A DNA stretch of 64,000 nucleotides from Bradyrhizobium sp. JYMT SZCCT0180 (GCF_018130165.1 NZ_JAFCLZ010000008.1:62001-126000); one strand, 5' to 3'; positions 8,828 to 17,413 are shown, counted from the first letter of the stretch. The notes: generated by a model not told the origin, from the sequence alone. Translations and numbers: made by a program.

Positions 8828-8845
8828 AAGTACATTAGTGTATTA
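8828..8845. promoter_or_regulatory. Operator-like site C (upstream of SDR)
   Basis: AAGTAC-ATTAGT-GTATTA matches the TAC-N6-GTA core; the reverse strand reads TAATACACTAAT, close to the best half-site TAGTACAC. It lies about 60 bp before the SDR start at 8907. Confidence 0.55.
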
Positions 8846-8906
8846 ATTTGGCTTGGCGGCCTGGCTCGGCTGTGATGTAAGCTTGGAATAGCGGGATTTG
8901 CCGTTC

Positions 8907-9788
8907 ATGTTCAGCCGTGACGTCCTCAAGGGAAAGCGTATCCTCGTGACCGGCGGCGGCACGGGGCTCGGCAAGGAGATTTCCTTGGGCTTTGCCGCGC
9001 ACGGCGCCCATGTCTTCATCTGCGGCCGCCGGCCGGAAATTCTCGAACAGGCGGCGGGCGAAATTCGCAGCCGATCGGGCGGGCAGGCCGAAGCGCTGGT
9101 CGCCAACGTGCGCGATCCCGACAGCATTGAAAAGATGATGGCGGAAATCTGGGCCACCGGACCTCTCACGGGCCTCGTGAACAACGCCGGCGCCAATTTC
9201 CTGGCGCCGACCGAGACGTTGTCGCCTCGCGGCTACGAGGCGATCAGGTCGACCATCATGGACGGCTCGTTTTACGCGGCGCAGGGCTGCGGAAGACGCT
9301 GGATCGCGGCGGGCCTTCCCGGCGTGATCATCAGCAATCTGGTGACGTGGGTCTGGACCGGATCGGCCTATGTGGTGCCGGCCGCGATGGCCAAAGCCGC
9401 GGTCCATGCGATGACGATGTCGCTTGCGGTCGAATGGGGACCGAAGGGAATCCGCGTCAACGCGGTCGCGCCCGGTCCGTTTCCAACCGAGAATGCCTGG
9501 GACAAGCTCAATCCGCTGGCGGAGACCGGCGTCGGCGCGACCCAGGCGGACGAAGTTCCGCTGCGCCGCTTCGGCAAGATGGATGAGCTGCGCAATCTCA
9601 TGATCTTCCTGATGTCGGATGGCTGCAGCTACATCACCGGCGATACGATCAGCATCGACGGCGGGCATCATCTGGCGGCGCCAAGCACGTTTGCCGGGCT
9701 CTCAAAACTTTCGCCTGACGATTGGCAGCGTGCGCGCGAAGCCATTCAGGCTTCCACGCGCAAGGAAAAGGAAGGCCGGTCGGCCTGA
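8907..9788 (+). CDS. SDR family oxidoreductase, 2,4-dienoyl/trans-2-enoyl-CoA reductase-like
   Basis: Short-chain dehydrogenase-fold protein, 293 aa, with cofactor motif TGGGTGLG and NNAGANFLAP, which resembles peroxisomal enoyl-CoA reductases. The usual YxxxK pair is absent: the lysine is kept in PAAMAKAAV but the position four residues earlier is Ala. The DECR/PECR branch of SDRs is known to use displaced catalytic residues, so this fits a dienoyl- or enoyl-CoA reductase rather than a hydroxyacyl-CoA dehydrogenase. The ATG at 8907 is chosen; a TTG at 8898 is an alternative. It is divergent from MarR with site C upstream and is followed by a crotonase gene 83 bp later. Confidence 0.82.
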   Translation: MFSRDVLKGKRILVTGGGTGLGKEISLGFAAHGAHVFICGRRPEILEQAAGEIRSRSGGQAEALVANVRDPDSIEKMMAEIWATGPLTGLVNNAGANFLAPTETLSPRGYEAIRSTIMDGSFYAAQGCGRRWIAAGLPGVIISNLVTWVWTGSAYVVPAAMAKAAVHAMTMSLAVEWGPKGIRVNAVAPGPFPTENAWDKLNPLAETGVGATQADEVPLRRFGKMDELRNLMIFLMSDGCSYITGDTISIDGGHHLAAPSTFAGLSKLSPDDWQRAREAIQASTRKEKEGRSA

Positions 9789-9871
9789 CGCCAGGCCGGC
9801 GGCGAAAAGTCGGCCATGCCGGCCGCCTCGAATGCATTTCCAACAAGGTCCGAACGACCGGGAGAGACGCA

Positions 9872-10672
9872 ATGGGTCTGGCAATCGCTACCACCAGCTT
9901 CGAATGCACGATCGACGGTGGCCTTGCGCATATCGTTCTTAATCAGCCCGACCGCGGCAATCCGATCGACGGCGAGTTCTGCCGCGAATTCAACCTTTGC
10001 ATGGCGGAACTCAGCGAGCGCGACGATGTGCGGTCGGTGCTGATTTCCGCGCGCGGAAGGTTGTTCAGTGTCGGCGGCGATCTTGCCGCACTAGCGTCGC
10101 GGGGCGACGCGCTGCCCGTGACCATCAAATCGTGGACGGCGGATCTGCATGCCGCCATTGTGCGGATGGTCCGTATGCGTGCGCCGGTCGTCATTGCCGT
10201 GCAAGGCAATGTGGCGGGCGGCAGCGTCTCGCTGATGGCCGCGGGCGATCTGGTGGTGATCGGCAGATCGGCGCGCATTTCATCCGCATTCGCCAAGATC
10301 GGCTTCACACCGGACAGCGGCTCGACGACAACGGTGACGCGCCGCATCGGGGTCGCCCGCGCCCGGCGGTTCTTCCTGCTGGCGGAGACGATGGATGCCG
10401 ATGCCGCGCTGGCGGCTGGCCTGGTCGACTATGTCGTGAATGACGATGCGGTTGTTGCCGAGGCCGAGAAGATCGCGCGTGAGCTGGCGGCAGGTCCCAC
10501 CGAAGCCTATGGCGGGATCAAGCGCTTGTTCCTGCAGACGTTGAACCATTCGATCGAAAGTCAGCTCGAAGACGAGGCACAAACGCTTGCGGCGATCTCG
10601 CGAACGGCGGACGCCCAGGAGGGCGTAAAAGCCTTCAGGGAGAAGCGCAAACCGACATTTGCGGGACGATAG
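9872..10672 (+). CDS. Enoyl-CoA hydratase/isomerase family protein
   Basis: Crotonase-fold protein of 266 aa acting on an acyl-CoA thioester. Oxyanion-hole segments are RLFSVGGDLAAL (about residues 60-71) and GNVAGGSVSLMAAGD (about 111-125). The catalytic-acid position reads FTPDSGST, with Asp where classical hydratases have Glu; PaaG-type isomerases share this Asp, so double-bond isomerisation is possible. The ATG at 9872 follows GGGAGAG; the frame is open further upstream but unlike the family there. It follows the SDR at 8907 and ends 2 bp from a convergent crotonase gene. Confidence 0.87.
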   Translation: MGLAIATTSFECTIDGGLAHIVLNQPDRGNPIDGEFCREFNLCMAELSERDDVRSVLISARGRLFSVGGDLAALASRGDALPVTIKSWTADLHAAIVRMVRMRAPVVIAVQGNVAGGSVSLMAAGDLVVIGRSARISSAFAKIGFTPDSGSTTTVTRRIGVARARRFFLLAETMDADAALAAGLVDYVVNDDAVVAEAEKIARELAAGPTEAYGGIKRLFLQTLNHSIESQLEDEAQTLAAISRTADAQEGVKAFREKRKPTFAGR

Positions 10673-10674
10673 CT

Positions 10675-11493
10675 CTATTGATCCCTGTAGTTCGGGTCGC
10701 GCTTCTCTCGAAATGCCGCGACAGCCTCCTGGTGGTCGCTGGTTTCGAGCAGCATCACCTGCTGACGGTCTTCGATCATCAGCGCGGCATCGATGCCTGG
10801 CGCGTCGATCAGCGCGTTCAGCGTCTGCTTGGTCAGGCGCAAACCCATCGGCGAGGCGCGGGCCATTTCCGCGGCAAAGGCAAGGCCAGTCTCGAGCAGT
10901 TTGTCGTCGTCAACGACGTCGCTGACGAGTCCCACAGCCTTGGCCCGATCGGCGCCAAGAAACCGTCCGGTCAGCAACAGTTCCGACGCCACGGAGAGGC
11001 CGATCAGCCGCGGCAACAGATAGCCGGATCCCATGTCACAGCCGCCGACGCCGACGCGTATGTAGGCGGCGTTCATCCGCGCTGCCGGCGTCGCAAAGCG
11101 AACATCTGAAGCCAGTACCAAGGAAAACCCGGCGCCGCATGCCGCACCTTGAACGAGCGCGACGATCGGCTGCGGGCAGCTTCGCATCAGGCGGATGATC
11201 CGCGAGTAGCGCTGCTGCATGTCGAGCTGTCGTTGCGGACGCCCCGCGCCGGGCGCAGCGAAGGCATCCGAGCCGAGCTCGGCCCCGGCGCAAAACGCCC
11301 GTCCATTGCCTCGGAAGATCACGATGCGCGTGCTCAGGCGATCGTGCAGGCCCGAAAAATACGCGATCAGCTCGTCGGCCATCGCGGGTGTCACCGCGTT
11401 GAGGGCATCCGGCCGATTGAGGGAGAGGATTTCAATGGCGTCGCGCGCTTCGACGGTGATGGTCGTGAATTTGTCCATGTCGTGCGTTCCCAT
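10675..11493 (-). CDS. Enoyl-CoA hydratase family protein
   Basis: Crotonase-fold protein of up to 272 aa. Oxyanion-hole motifs are GRAFCAGAELGSDAF and GAACGAGFSLVLASD. The active-site stretch GVGGCDMGSGYLLPRLIG places Asp rather than Glu at the acid position, seen in a subset of enoyl-CoA hydratases. Start at 11493 (MGTHDMDKF) or at the ATG at 11478 (MDKF), which has GGGAA about 11 bases upstream; the two cannot be separated with certainty. It is divergent from the SDR at 11693, with operator-like site D between them. Confidence 0.86.
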   Translation of the reverse strand: MGTHDMDKFTTITVEARDAIEILSLNRPDALNAVTPAMADELIAYFSGLHDRLSTRIVIFRGNGRAFCAGAELGSDAFAAPGAGRPQRQLDMQQRYSRIIRLMRSCPQPIVALVQGAACGAGFSLVLASDVRFATPAARMNAAYIRVGVGGCDMGSGYLLPRLIGLSVASELLLTGRFLGADRAKAVGLVSDVVDDDKLLETGLAFAAEMARASPMGLRLTKQTLNALIDAPGIDAALMIEDRQQVMLLETSDHQEAVAAFREKRDPNYRDQ

Positions 11494-11616
11494 TCGCGCC
11501 GGGACAGCAGGATGTCACGGTGCGGTGTGGATGGCCAGAAACGGCCGATTGTTCCAATTAGTCTTCGGCCTTGTCCAGGCGCTCAGCAAAGCGCTTGCGA
11601 AACAGAATACACCATA

Positions 11617-11634
11617 TCATAATATAGTGTACTA
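11617..11634. promoter_or_regulatory. Operator-like site D
   Basis: TCATAA-TATAGT-GTACTA has one strong half; the reverse strand reads TAGTACACTATA. It lies between a divergent crotonase gene and the SDR at 11693, with ~60 bp to the SDR start. Confidence 0.55.
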
Positions 11635-11692
11635 ATTTTTGCTGCGCGGAGCGGCCAGATGCCGGTCGCGCCCCATCCGTTCGGAGAACACG

Positions 11693-12562
11693 ATGCCGTA
11701 TCAATCGGTCTTCAGGCCGGATCTCTTCAAGGGTCAGACCATCATCATCACCGGCGGCGGCAGCGGGATCGGTCGTTGCACCGCACACGAGCTGGTAGCT
11801 CTCGGCGCCAATGTCGCGATCCTCGGCCGCACCGCCGAAAAGCTTGATGAGGTGAGGGCGGAGATTGAAGAGGACGGCGGGCGGGTGCTGACCCAGGTCT
11901 GCGATATCCGCGACGAGACGATGGTGATCGCAGCGATCGACGCCGTGCTTGGCGCCTATGGCCGTATCGACGGGCTCGTGAACAATGCCGGGGGGCAATA
12001 TCGCGCGCCGATGAAAACCATCTCGACCAAGGGCTTTGAGGCGGTGGTTCGCAGCAATCTGACCGGCGGCTTTATCTTCATGCGCGAGGTCTACAACCGC
12101 TGGATGGAGGCGAACGGCGGGGCCATTGTCAACATCATCGCCGACATCTGGCATGGCTGGCCCGAATTCGCCCATTCCGGTGCGGCACGCGGGGGGATGC
12201 TGACGCTCACCGAAACCGCGGCGTGCGAATGGTCTTCCTCGGGCGTGCGCGTCAATGCGGTCGCCCCCGGTGGTATCGTGTCCAGCGGGTTCGATACCTA
12301 CACGCCGGAAATGCAGAAGAAGCTGCATGATTTCACAGCCGGCGTGCCGCTCCAGCGGTTCGGCACCGAGGCCGAAATCTCGGCGGCGATCGTGTATCTT
12401 TTGTCGCCGGCTGCAGCCTACGTCACCGGTTCCTGCATCCGGGTTGACGGGGGCACGCCCAATGCGCGGACCACGTGGAAGCTCGAACCGCATCATCGCA
12501 GCACGGCCTTCGAAGGGTTTCATCGCTCCAAACTTCCGGAGGCATTGAAGAAGGCGCCATGA
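11693..12562 (+). CDS. SDR family oxidoreductase, peroxisomal trans-2-enoyl-CoA reductase-like
   Basis: SDR-fold protein of 289 aa with TGGGSGIG and VNNAGGQYRAP, the signature seen in peroxisomal trans-2-enoyl-CoA reductase. It has AHSGAARGGM where YxxxK would be, also as in that group, so reduction of an enoyl- or dienoyl-CoA is more likely than alcohol oxidation. The ATG at 11693 has GGAG about 9 bases upstream; the 18 extra upstream codons lie in the promoter area and are rejected. It is a paralogue of the SDR at 8907. Site D is upstream; the MaoC operon follows after site E. Confidence 0.84.
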   Translation: MPYQSVFRPDLFKGQTIIITGGGSGIGRCTAHELVALGANVAILGRTAEKLDEVRAEIEEDGGRVLTQVCDIRDETMVIAAIDAVLGAYGRIDGLVNNAGGQYRAPMKTISTKGFEAVVRSNLTGGFIFMREVYNRWMEANGGAIVNIIADIWHGWPEFAHSGAARGGMLTLTETAACEWSSSGVRVNAVAPGGIVSSGFDTYTPEMQKKLHDFTAGVPLQRFGTEAEISAAIVYLLSPAAAYVTGSCIRVDGGTPNARTTWKLEPHHRSTAFEGFHRSKLPEALKKAP

Positions 12563-12589
12563 AGCCTGTCGGGCGGTGTCGATAAGATA

Positions 12590-12607
12590 TCGTACGCGTA
12601 TGTACGA
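12590..12607. promoter_or_regulatory. Operator-like site E
   Basis: TCGTAC-GCGTAT-GTACGA is a perfect 6-bp inverted repeat with a 6-bp centre. It lies 24 bp before the start of the MaoC gene, so it would overlap the promoter or early transcript of the MaoC-CitE-ACAD operon. Confidence 0.6.
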
Positions 12608-12630
12608 ATACAATAAGGCGAGGGAACGAG

Positions 12631-13083
12631 ATGGCGGGACTTTACTTTGAGCAGTTTTCGGTCGGGCAAACTTTCGTTCATGAAATCCGGCGAACGGTCA
12701 CCGACATGGACAACATCCTGTTCTCGTCGCTCACCTATAATCCGGCGGCGGTGCACATCGATCACGAATATGCCAAATCGACCGAATTCGGCAAACCGCT
12801 GATGAATTCGATCTTCACGCTCGGCCTGGTCATCGGCCTGTCGGTGCAGGACACCACACTCGGAACGACCGTCGGAAATCTCGGGATGGAAGACACGAAG
12901 TTTCCGCGCCCGGTCTTTGCCGGTGATACGATCAGGGCGGAAACGAAGATCCTGGCGGTGCGTGAGAGTAAGTCCCGTCCGACGCAGGGAATTGTGACCT
13001 TCGAGCATCGCGGCTTCAATCAGCACAATGAGGAAGTCGCCTATTGCCGTCGTATAGGCCTGATGATGAGGCGTCCCAAATGA
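12631..13083 (+). CDS. MaoC family dehydratase
   Basis: Hot-dog-fold hydratase of 150 aa, the (R)-specific enoyl-CoA hydratase/mesaconyl-CoA hydratase type. The family hydratase motif is visible as YNPAAVHIDHEYAKSTEFGKPL (residues ~39-60), with Asn and His as the likely catalytic pair (N40, H45 by count). The C-terminus (VAYCRRIGLMMRRP) is like single-domain MaoC proteins. The ATG follows GAGGGAACGAG. It overlaps the downstream CitE-like gene by ATGA and is the first gene of a three-gene operon behind site E. MaoC plus CitE-like lyase suggests hydration of an enoyl-CoA followed by C-C cleavage. Confidence 0.88.
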   Translation: MAGLYFEQFSVGQTFVHEIRRTVTDMDNILFSSLTYNPAAVHIDHEYAKSTEFGKPLMNSIFTLGLVIGLSVQDTTLGTTVGNLGMEDTKFPRPVFAGDTIRAETKILAVRESKSRPTQGIVTFEHRGFNQHNEEVAYCRRIGLMMRRPK

Positions 13084-13955
13084 GATTGCGCTCCCTTCTG
13101 TTTGTGCCTGGCGACAGCGAGCACAAATTCGCAAAGGCATCGGGCATCGGCGCCGACGCGCTGATTCTCGATCTTGAGGATGCCGTCGCGCCACCGCGCA
13201 AGGCGCTGGCGCGCGAGATGGTGAAAAATCTGCTGGGTGGTCCGGCGCGGGAATGGGCGTTCTTGGTGCGCATCAACCCGCTCGGCAGCGGCCTGACGCT
13301 TGGCGACCTCGCGGCGGTTGTCCGTCCCGGGCTCGACGGCATCCTGATCCCCAAGGTCAACGGCATGCAGGATATCGAACTCATTTCGAACTATGTCGAC
13401 GTGCTGGAAGTCGCTACCGGCGTTACACCGGGAGACGTCAAACTGCTGGTGGTGGCGACCGAGACGCCGGCCGCCATGATCGGCTTTGCGGGTTATGCAA
13501 CGCCAAACCGGCGCCTGGTCGCCATGACGTGGGGCGCCGAGGATCTCGGCGCGGCACTCGGCGCGCTCTCCAACAAGGAAGCCGACGGAAGCTGGACGTT
13601 TCCCTATCAGGTGGCGCGGGCGCAGTGCCTGTTTGCTGCGGGTGCTGCGGGTGCCATGGCGCTGGACACGCTGTACGGGGATTTCAGGGACGAGAAGGGA
13701 TTGGCGGAAAGCTGTCGTATCGCGCGCCGCGACGGCTTTGTCGGAAAGATCGCCATTCACCCCGCTCAGGTCGCGACGATCAATCAATGCTTCACGCCGT
13801 CGGAGTCCGACCTGGCGCATGCGCGCCGCGTGGTGGCGGCCTTTGCCGCGCAGCCTGATGCGGGAACGCTCGGCATCGACGGCAAGATGTATGACATGCC
13901 GCATCTGATCGCAGCCAAGCGCGCGCTCGCCTCGGCCGGGGAGGACGTCACATGA
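13080..13955 (+). CDS. HpcH/HpaI (CitE-like) CoA-ester lyase
   Basis: TIM-barrel lyase of the CitE/malyl-CoA lyase family, 291 aa, cleaving or forming C-C bonds in malyl-CoA-type beta-hydroxyacyl-CoA. The N-terminus RSLLFVPGDSEHKFAKA and DALILDLEDAVAP (about residues 22-34) are diagnostic, including the Mg-binding acidic residues. VRINPLGSG, ATETPAAM and GKIAIHPAQV follow in order. The ATG at 13080 overlaps the MaoC stop; twelve extra upstream codons are rejected. Together with MaoC it resembles a beta-methylmalyl-CoA type hydration/cleavage pair. It overlaps the acyl-CoA dehydrogenase downstream by ATGA. Confidence 0.88.
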   Translation: MRLRSLLFVPGDSEHKFAKASGIGADALILDLEDAVAPPRKALAREMVKNLLGGPAREWAFLVRINPLGSGLTLGDLAAVVRPGLDGILIPKVNGMQDIELISNYVDVLEVATGVTPGDVKLLVVATETPAAMIGFAGYATPNRRLVAMTWGAEDLGAALGALSNKEADGSWTFPYQVARAQCLFAAGAAGAMALDTLYGDFRDEKGLAESCRIARRDGFVGKIAIHPAQVATINQCFTPSESDLAHARRVVAAFAAQPDAGTLGIDGKMYDMPHLIAAKRALASAGEDVT

Positions 13956-15133
13956 GTGCATTGGCCAACGAGTTCGAGCCGGGAGACGATCAGGCGGCCA
14001 TTCGCGAAGGCGTGCGCTCAGTCGTCACCCGCTTCGGCGACGACTACTGGCTGGCGCGCGATGACGACGGCAAGTTCCCGTTCGAATTTCATCGCGCGAT
14101 GGCCGACGCGGGCTGGCTCGGCATCACCATGCCGGAAGAATATGGCGGATCCGGCCTCGGCGTGACCGAAGCCGCGATCATGATGCATGAAGTCGCCAGC
14201 CACGGCGGCGGAATGTCCGCAACCTCGGCGGTGCATATCAATCTGTTCGGACCGCATCCGATCGTCGTGAAGGGCACGCCGGAGCAGAAGGCGCGCTGGG
14301 TCCCGCGGCTGGTCGCCGGCGAGGATCAATGCTGCTTCGGCTTTACCGAGCCGGATGCCGGGCTGAACACGACGCGTATCAAGACTTTTGCGCAGAAGGT
14401 CGCCGGCGGCTATCTCGTGCATGGTCAGAAGGTCTGGACCTCGACCGCGCAGGTCGCCAACAAGATCATGCTGCTGACCCGGACCACCAAATACGAGGAT
14501 TGCAAACGCCCGACCGACGGCATCACGATCTTCTACACCGATCTCGACCGGTCCAAGATCGACGTTCATCGCATTCCCAAGATGGGCCGCAAGTCGGTCG
14601 ATTCCAACGCCATCTTCATCGACGGCCTGTTCATTCCGGAAGCCGACCGGATCGGCGAGGAGGGCAAGGGCTTTTCCTACATCCTGCACAGCCTCAACCC
14701 CGAGCGCATCCTGATTGCGGTCGAAGCGATCGGGATCGGCCAGGACGCGCTGCGCCGAGCGGCGAAATATGCGCGCGAGCGGGTGGTGTTCGACCGGCCG
14801 ATCGGCCAGAACCAGGGCATCCAGCATCCGCTCGCGGAAAACTGGATGTATCTGGAATCAGCCTGGCAGATGGCGATGCGCGCCGCCTGGCTCTACGATC
14901 ACGACAGACCCTGTGGCGCCGAAGCCAACGCCGCCAAATTCCTCGGCGCCCGCGCCGGCCACGACGCGGCGTGGCAGGCGATCATGACCCATGGCGGCTT
15001 TGGCTACGCCAAGGAATATCATGTCGAGCGGCTGTTCCGTGAAGTCTCGATCACGCGGCTGGCGCCGATCACGGAGCAACTAATCCTCAGCTTTATTGCC
15101 GAAAAAGTGCTGGAGCTGCCGAAGAGTTATTGA
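13952..15133 (+). CDS. Acyl-CoA dehydrogenase
   Basis: FAD-dependent acyl-CoA dehydrogenase of 393 aa; introduces a double bond into an acyl-CoA. Visible are ITMPEEYGGSGLG (~50-62), the FAD/substrate loop CCFGFTEPDAGLNTTRI, the middle-domain KVWTSTAQVANK and C-terminal THGGFGYAKEYHVER. The residue aligned with the MCAD-type catalytic Glu (YEGT) is lost (LAPITEQL), but LNPERILIAVE offers a Glu in the isovaleryl/long-chain-type position. It is the third gene of the MaoC operon with an ATGA overlap. Confidence 0.9.
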   Translation: MSALANEFEPGDDQAAIREGVRSVVTRFGDDYWLARDDDGKFPFEFHRAMADAGWLGITMPEEYGGSGLGVTEAAIMMHEVASHGGGMSATSAVHINLFGPHPIVVKGTPEQKARWVPRLVAGEDQCCFGFTEPDAGLNTTRIKTFAQKVAGGYLVHGQKVWTSTAQVANKIMLLTRTTKYEDCKRPTDGITIFYTDLDRSKIDVHRIPKMGRKSVDSNAIFIDGLFIPEADRIGEEGKGFSYILHSLNPERILIAVEAIGIGQDALRRAAKYARERVVFDRPIGQNQGIQHPLAENWMYLESAWQMAMRAAWLYDHDRPCGAEANAAKFLGARAGHDAAWQAIMTHGGFGYAKEYHVERLFREVSITRLAPITEQLILSFIAEKVLELPKSY

Positions 15134-15143
15134 GGGTCATTGG

Positions 15144-15190
15144 CCTCATGGTTCGAGACGCGCGGCGTTGCCGCGCTCCTCACCATGAGG
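15144..15190. repeat. Palindromic intergenic repeat 1
   Basis: CCTCATGGT...ACCATGAGG forms an outer stem with an inner GCGCGG/CCGCGC stem. I recognise this type as a common dispersed palindrome in Bradyrhizobium and Rhodopseudomonas intergenic regions. It lies between convergent genes and may act as a terminator. Confidence 0.7.
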
Positions 15191-15219
15191 GTTCATCGCC
15201 TCATCCTGCCGCTATCAGA

Positions 15220-15261
15220 CCTCATCCTGAGGAGCTTGCGCAGCAAGCGTCTCGAAGGATG
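15220..15261. repeat. Palindromic intergenic repeat 2
   Basis: CCTCATCCTGAGGAG...CTCGAAGGATG contains an inner GCTTGCGCAGCAAGC palindrome and an outer CATCCT/AGGATG stem. It is related to repeat 1 (both have a GAG/CTC-flanked GC core) and is likewise typical of dispersed palindromes in Bradyrhizobium-type genomes. Confidence 0.7.
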
Positions 15262-15277
15262 CAGCCACCGAACCAGC

Positions 15278-16423
15278 CTAAAGATTCCGCGAAATCAGCT
15301 CACGCATTATCTCCGAGGTGCCGCCGTAAATCCGGAGCACCCGCGCATCCGCGTAGAGGCGGCAAATCTCATACTCGCGCATAAAGCCGTAGCCGCCGAA
15401 GAACTGCAGGCATTGGTCGACCAGTCGGCCATGCATTTCGGTGATCCAGAGTTTTGCCGTTGACGCCGCGTAGGTCGTCAGTTCGTGATTGATGTGGTCA
15501 TGGAGGCACTGGTCGGCAAAGGCCCAGCCCACGGCAAGATCGGATTTCAGGTCGGCCAGCTTGAACCTTGTGTTCTGGAAGCTGCCGATCGGCGATCCAA
15601 AGGCATTGCGCTGCTGGACATAGTCCTTGGCGAGATCAAAAGCCTTCTGGGCGGCGGCGATCGAATGCAGCGCGATGGTCAGGCGCTCCTGCGGCAGCTC
15701 GCTCATCAGCGCGCCCATCGCGCCGCCTTCGGCTCCCAGCAGATTGCCGACGGGGACGCGGACATTGTCGAAGAACAGCTCTGAGGTGTCGGAGGAGAGG
15801 TGCCCGAGCTTTTCGAGGTTACGGCCGTGGCGGAAGCCGGGACGGTCGGTCTCGACGAGAATCAGACTCATTCCCCGTGACCCGCCTTCCGGGTTGGTCC
15901 TGACAACGACGATGACGAGGTCGCACATCTGCCCGTTGGAAATAAAAGTCTTCTGGCCCGAGATCACGAACTCATCGCCCTCGCGTAACGCGCGGGTGCG
16001 GATGCCCTGCAAATCGCTGCCGGTGCCGGGTTCGGTCATCGCGATGGCGCAAACGGTTTCGCCCGTCACCATGCGCGGCAGCCATTTCTTCTTCTGTTCG
16101 GGGCTGCCGTAACTGAGCAGGTAACCGCAGCAGACATCATTGTGCACGGAGAAGTCGGTGGCCGGCCCTGCGAAGCCGGAATAGCTCAGTTCCTCGATCA
16201 CGACCGCGTTGTGCCGGAAGTCGCCGCCGGCGCCGCCGAACTCTTCCGGGACCTGCGGGCAGAGCAGACCGGCCGCGCCGCCGGCGCCCCAGAGCGACCT
16301 GTCGATGATCCCGGCTTCTTCCCATCGTGCGAAATCGGGCGCGATCTTTGACGCCGCGAAGCGCCGTACCGTTTCCCTGAACTGTTGATGTTCTTCGTCG
16401 TAAACCCTGCGGTGGGGTAGCAT
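15278..16423 (-). CDS. Acyl-CoA dehydrogenase (long-chain/isovaleryl-like)
   Basis: FAD-dependent acyl-CoA dehydrogenase, 381 aa. Features in order are VPEEFGGAGGDF, MTEPGTGSDLQGI (FAD loop), GQKTFISNG, FGGYGFMREYEICRLY and RIYGGTSEIMRELISR. The last motif has Gly where MCAD has its catalytic Glu, while LPQERLTIALH supplies the Glu in the LCAD position, so it should be active and LCAD-like. The ATG at 16423 has GGGAGG 6 bases upstream. It is the last gene of a minus-strand run behind the BKACE, BadI-like and BadH-like genes, and it is a paralogue of the gene at 19165-20343. Confidence 0.9.
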   Translation of the reverse strand: MLPHRRVYDEEHQQFRETVRRFAASKIAPDFARWEEAGIIDRSLWGAGGAAGLLCPQVPEEFGGAGGDFRHNAVVIEELSYSGFAGPATDFSVHNDVCCGYLLSYGSPEQKKKWLPRMVTGETVCAIAMTEPGTGSDLQGIRTRALREGDEFVISGQKTFISNGQMCDLVIVVVRTNPEGGSRGMSLILVETDRPGFRHGRNLEKLGHLSSDTSELFFDNVRVPVGNLLGAEGGAMGALMSELPQERLTIALHSIAAAQKAFDLAKDYVQQRNAFGSPIGSFQNTRFKLADLKSDLAVGWAFADQCLHDHINHELTTYAASTAKLWITEMHGRLVDQCLQFFGGYGFMREYEICRLYADARVLRIYGGTSEIMRELISRNL

Positions 16424-16483
16424 CGTGGCCTCCCGGCTTTTGGTATCACGACCAGGCCGTCGCACAGCCTTGATCGTTCGGGA

Positions 16484-17413
16484 TCAGAAAGCGACCTTGT
16501 CGCCGCCCTTGAGCTCAAGGATCTCGCGCGCCTCGTCGGCCGTCGCGACGTCCAGTCCCAGCCCTTCGATGATCTTTCGAACCTGCGTCACATGGTCGGC
16601 GTTGGACGCCGCGAGCTGGCCGGCGCCGATCCACAGGCTGTCTTCGAGGCCGACCCGCACATTGCCGCCGATGGCCGCCGCAATCGCCGCGACCGGCATT
16701 TGCGCGCGTCCGGCGCCCAGCACCGACCAGCGGTAATTGTCGCCGAACAGGCGATCGGCGGTGCGCTTCATGTGCATGACGTCTTCCTGATGCGCGCCGA
16801 TGCCGCCAAGCAGACCGAACACGGTCTGGATGAACAGCGGCGCTTTCACCAAACCCTCGGTCCAGAAGTAATGCAGATTGTAGAGGTGACTGGTGTCGTA
16901 GCACTCGAACTCATAGCGCGCGCCGGTCGAGTTGAGCGTTTCCAGCGCGTAACGGATATCCTTGAAGGAATTGCGGAACACGAGGTCATGGGAGCCTTCC
17001 AGCATCGCGGGCTCCCAGTCGTGCTTGAACTGCTTGTATCGCTTGAGCATCGGGAATAGGCCAAAGTTCATCGAACCCATGTTCAGGCTGGCGACCTCCG
17101 GCTTCCAGACTGCCGCCGGCTTGATCCGTTCCTCGACGGTCATATAGGGCGAGCCGCCGGTCGTGAGATTCACCACCACGTCGGATCGCTGCTTGATCAC
17201 GCGAAGAAACGGCTCGAAGGCCTCCGGCGACTGATCCGGCCGGCCGTCGATCGGATTGCGGGCGTGAAGGTGCACGATCGCGGCGCCGGCCTCGGCCGCC
17301 CCGAGAGCGGATTCCGCGATCTCCGCCGCCGTCACCGGGAGGTGAGGCGACATCGAGGGCGTATGGATCGAGCCCGTGATCGCGCAGGAAATGATGACCT
17401 TACGTGCCGGCAC
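16484..17413 (-). CDS. BKACE-type 3-keto acid cleavage enzyme (DUF849)
   Basis: Member of the beta-keto acid cleavage enzyme family (first known as 3-keto-5-aminohexanoate cleavage enzyme). It condenses a beta-keto acid with acetyl-CoA to give acetoacetate and a new CoA ester. The 309 aa protein shows the zinc-binding HLHAR motif (~48-52), RNPIDGRPD, and the C-terminal GGNVRVGLEDSLWIGAGQLA with its conserved Glu. The GTG at 17413 has AGAGGA 8 bases upstream; an upstream TTG is less likely. It lies 90 bp downstream of the BadI-like gene. It could process a keto acid made after ring opening. Confidence 0.88.
   Translation of the reverse strand: MPARKVIISCAITGSIHTPSMSPHLPVTAAEIAESALGAAEAGAAIVHLHARNPIDGRPDQSPEAFEPFLRVIKQRSDVVVNLTTGGSPYMTVEERIKPAAVWKPEVASLNMGSMNFGLFPMLKRYKQFKHDWEPAMLEGSHDLVFRNSFKDIRYALETLNSTGARYEFECYDTSHLYNLHYFWTEGLVKAPLFIQTVFGLLGGIGAHQEDVMHMKRTADRLFGDNYRWSVLGAGRAQMPVAAIAAAIGGNVRVGLEDSLWIGAGQLAASNADHVTQVRKIIEGLGLDVATADEAREILELKGGDKVAF

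Larger units (their letters stand above)
8603..8906. other. Divergent intergenic region of the MarR gene
   Basis: This 304-bp gap contains no convincing gene. It holds operator-like sites B and C and a perfect 10-bp inverted repeat between them, listed separately. It is AT-richer at both ends than the surrounding coding DNA, as expected for two divergent promoters. Confidence 0.7.

Noticed and set aside
15134..15277. Possible CRISPR or insertion-sequence end from repeated palindromes
   Set aside because: There are only two non-identical palindromes, no regular spacers, no transposase and no target-site duplication.
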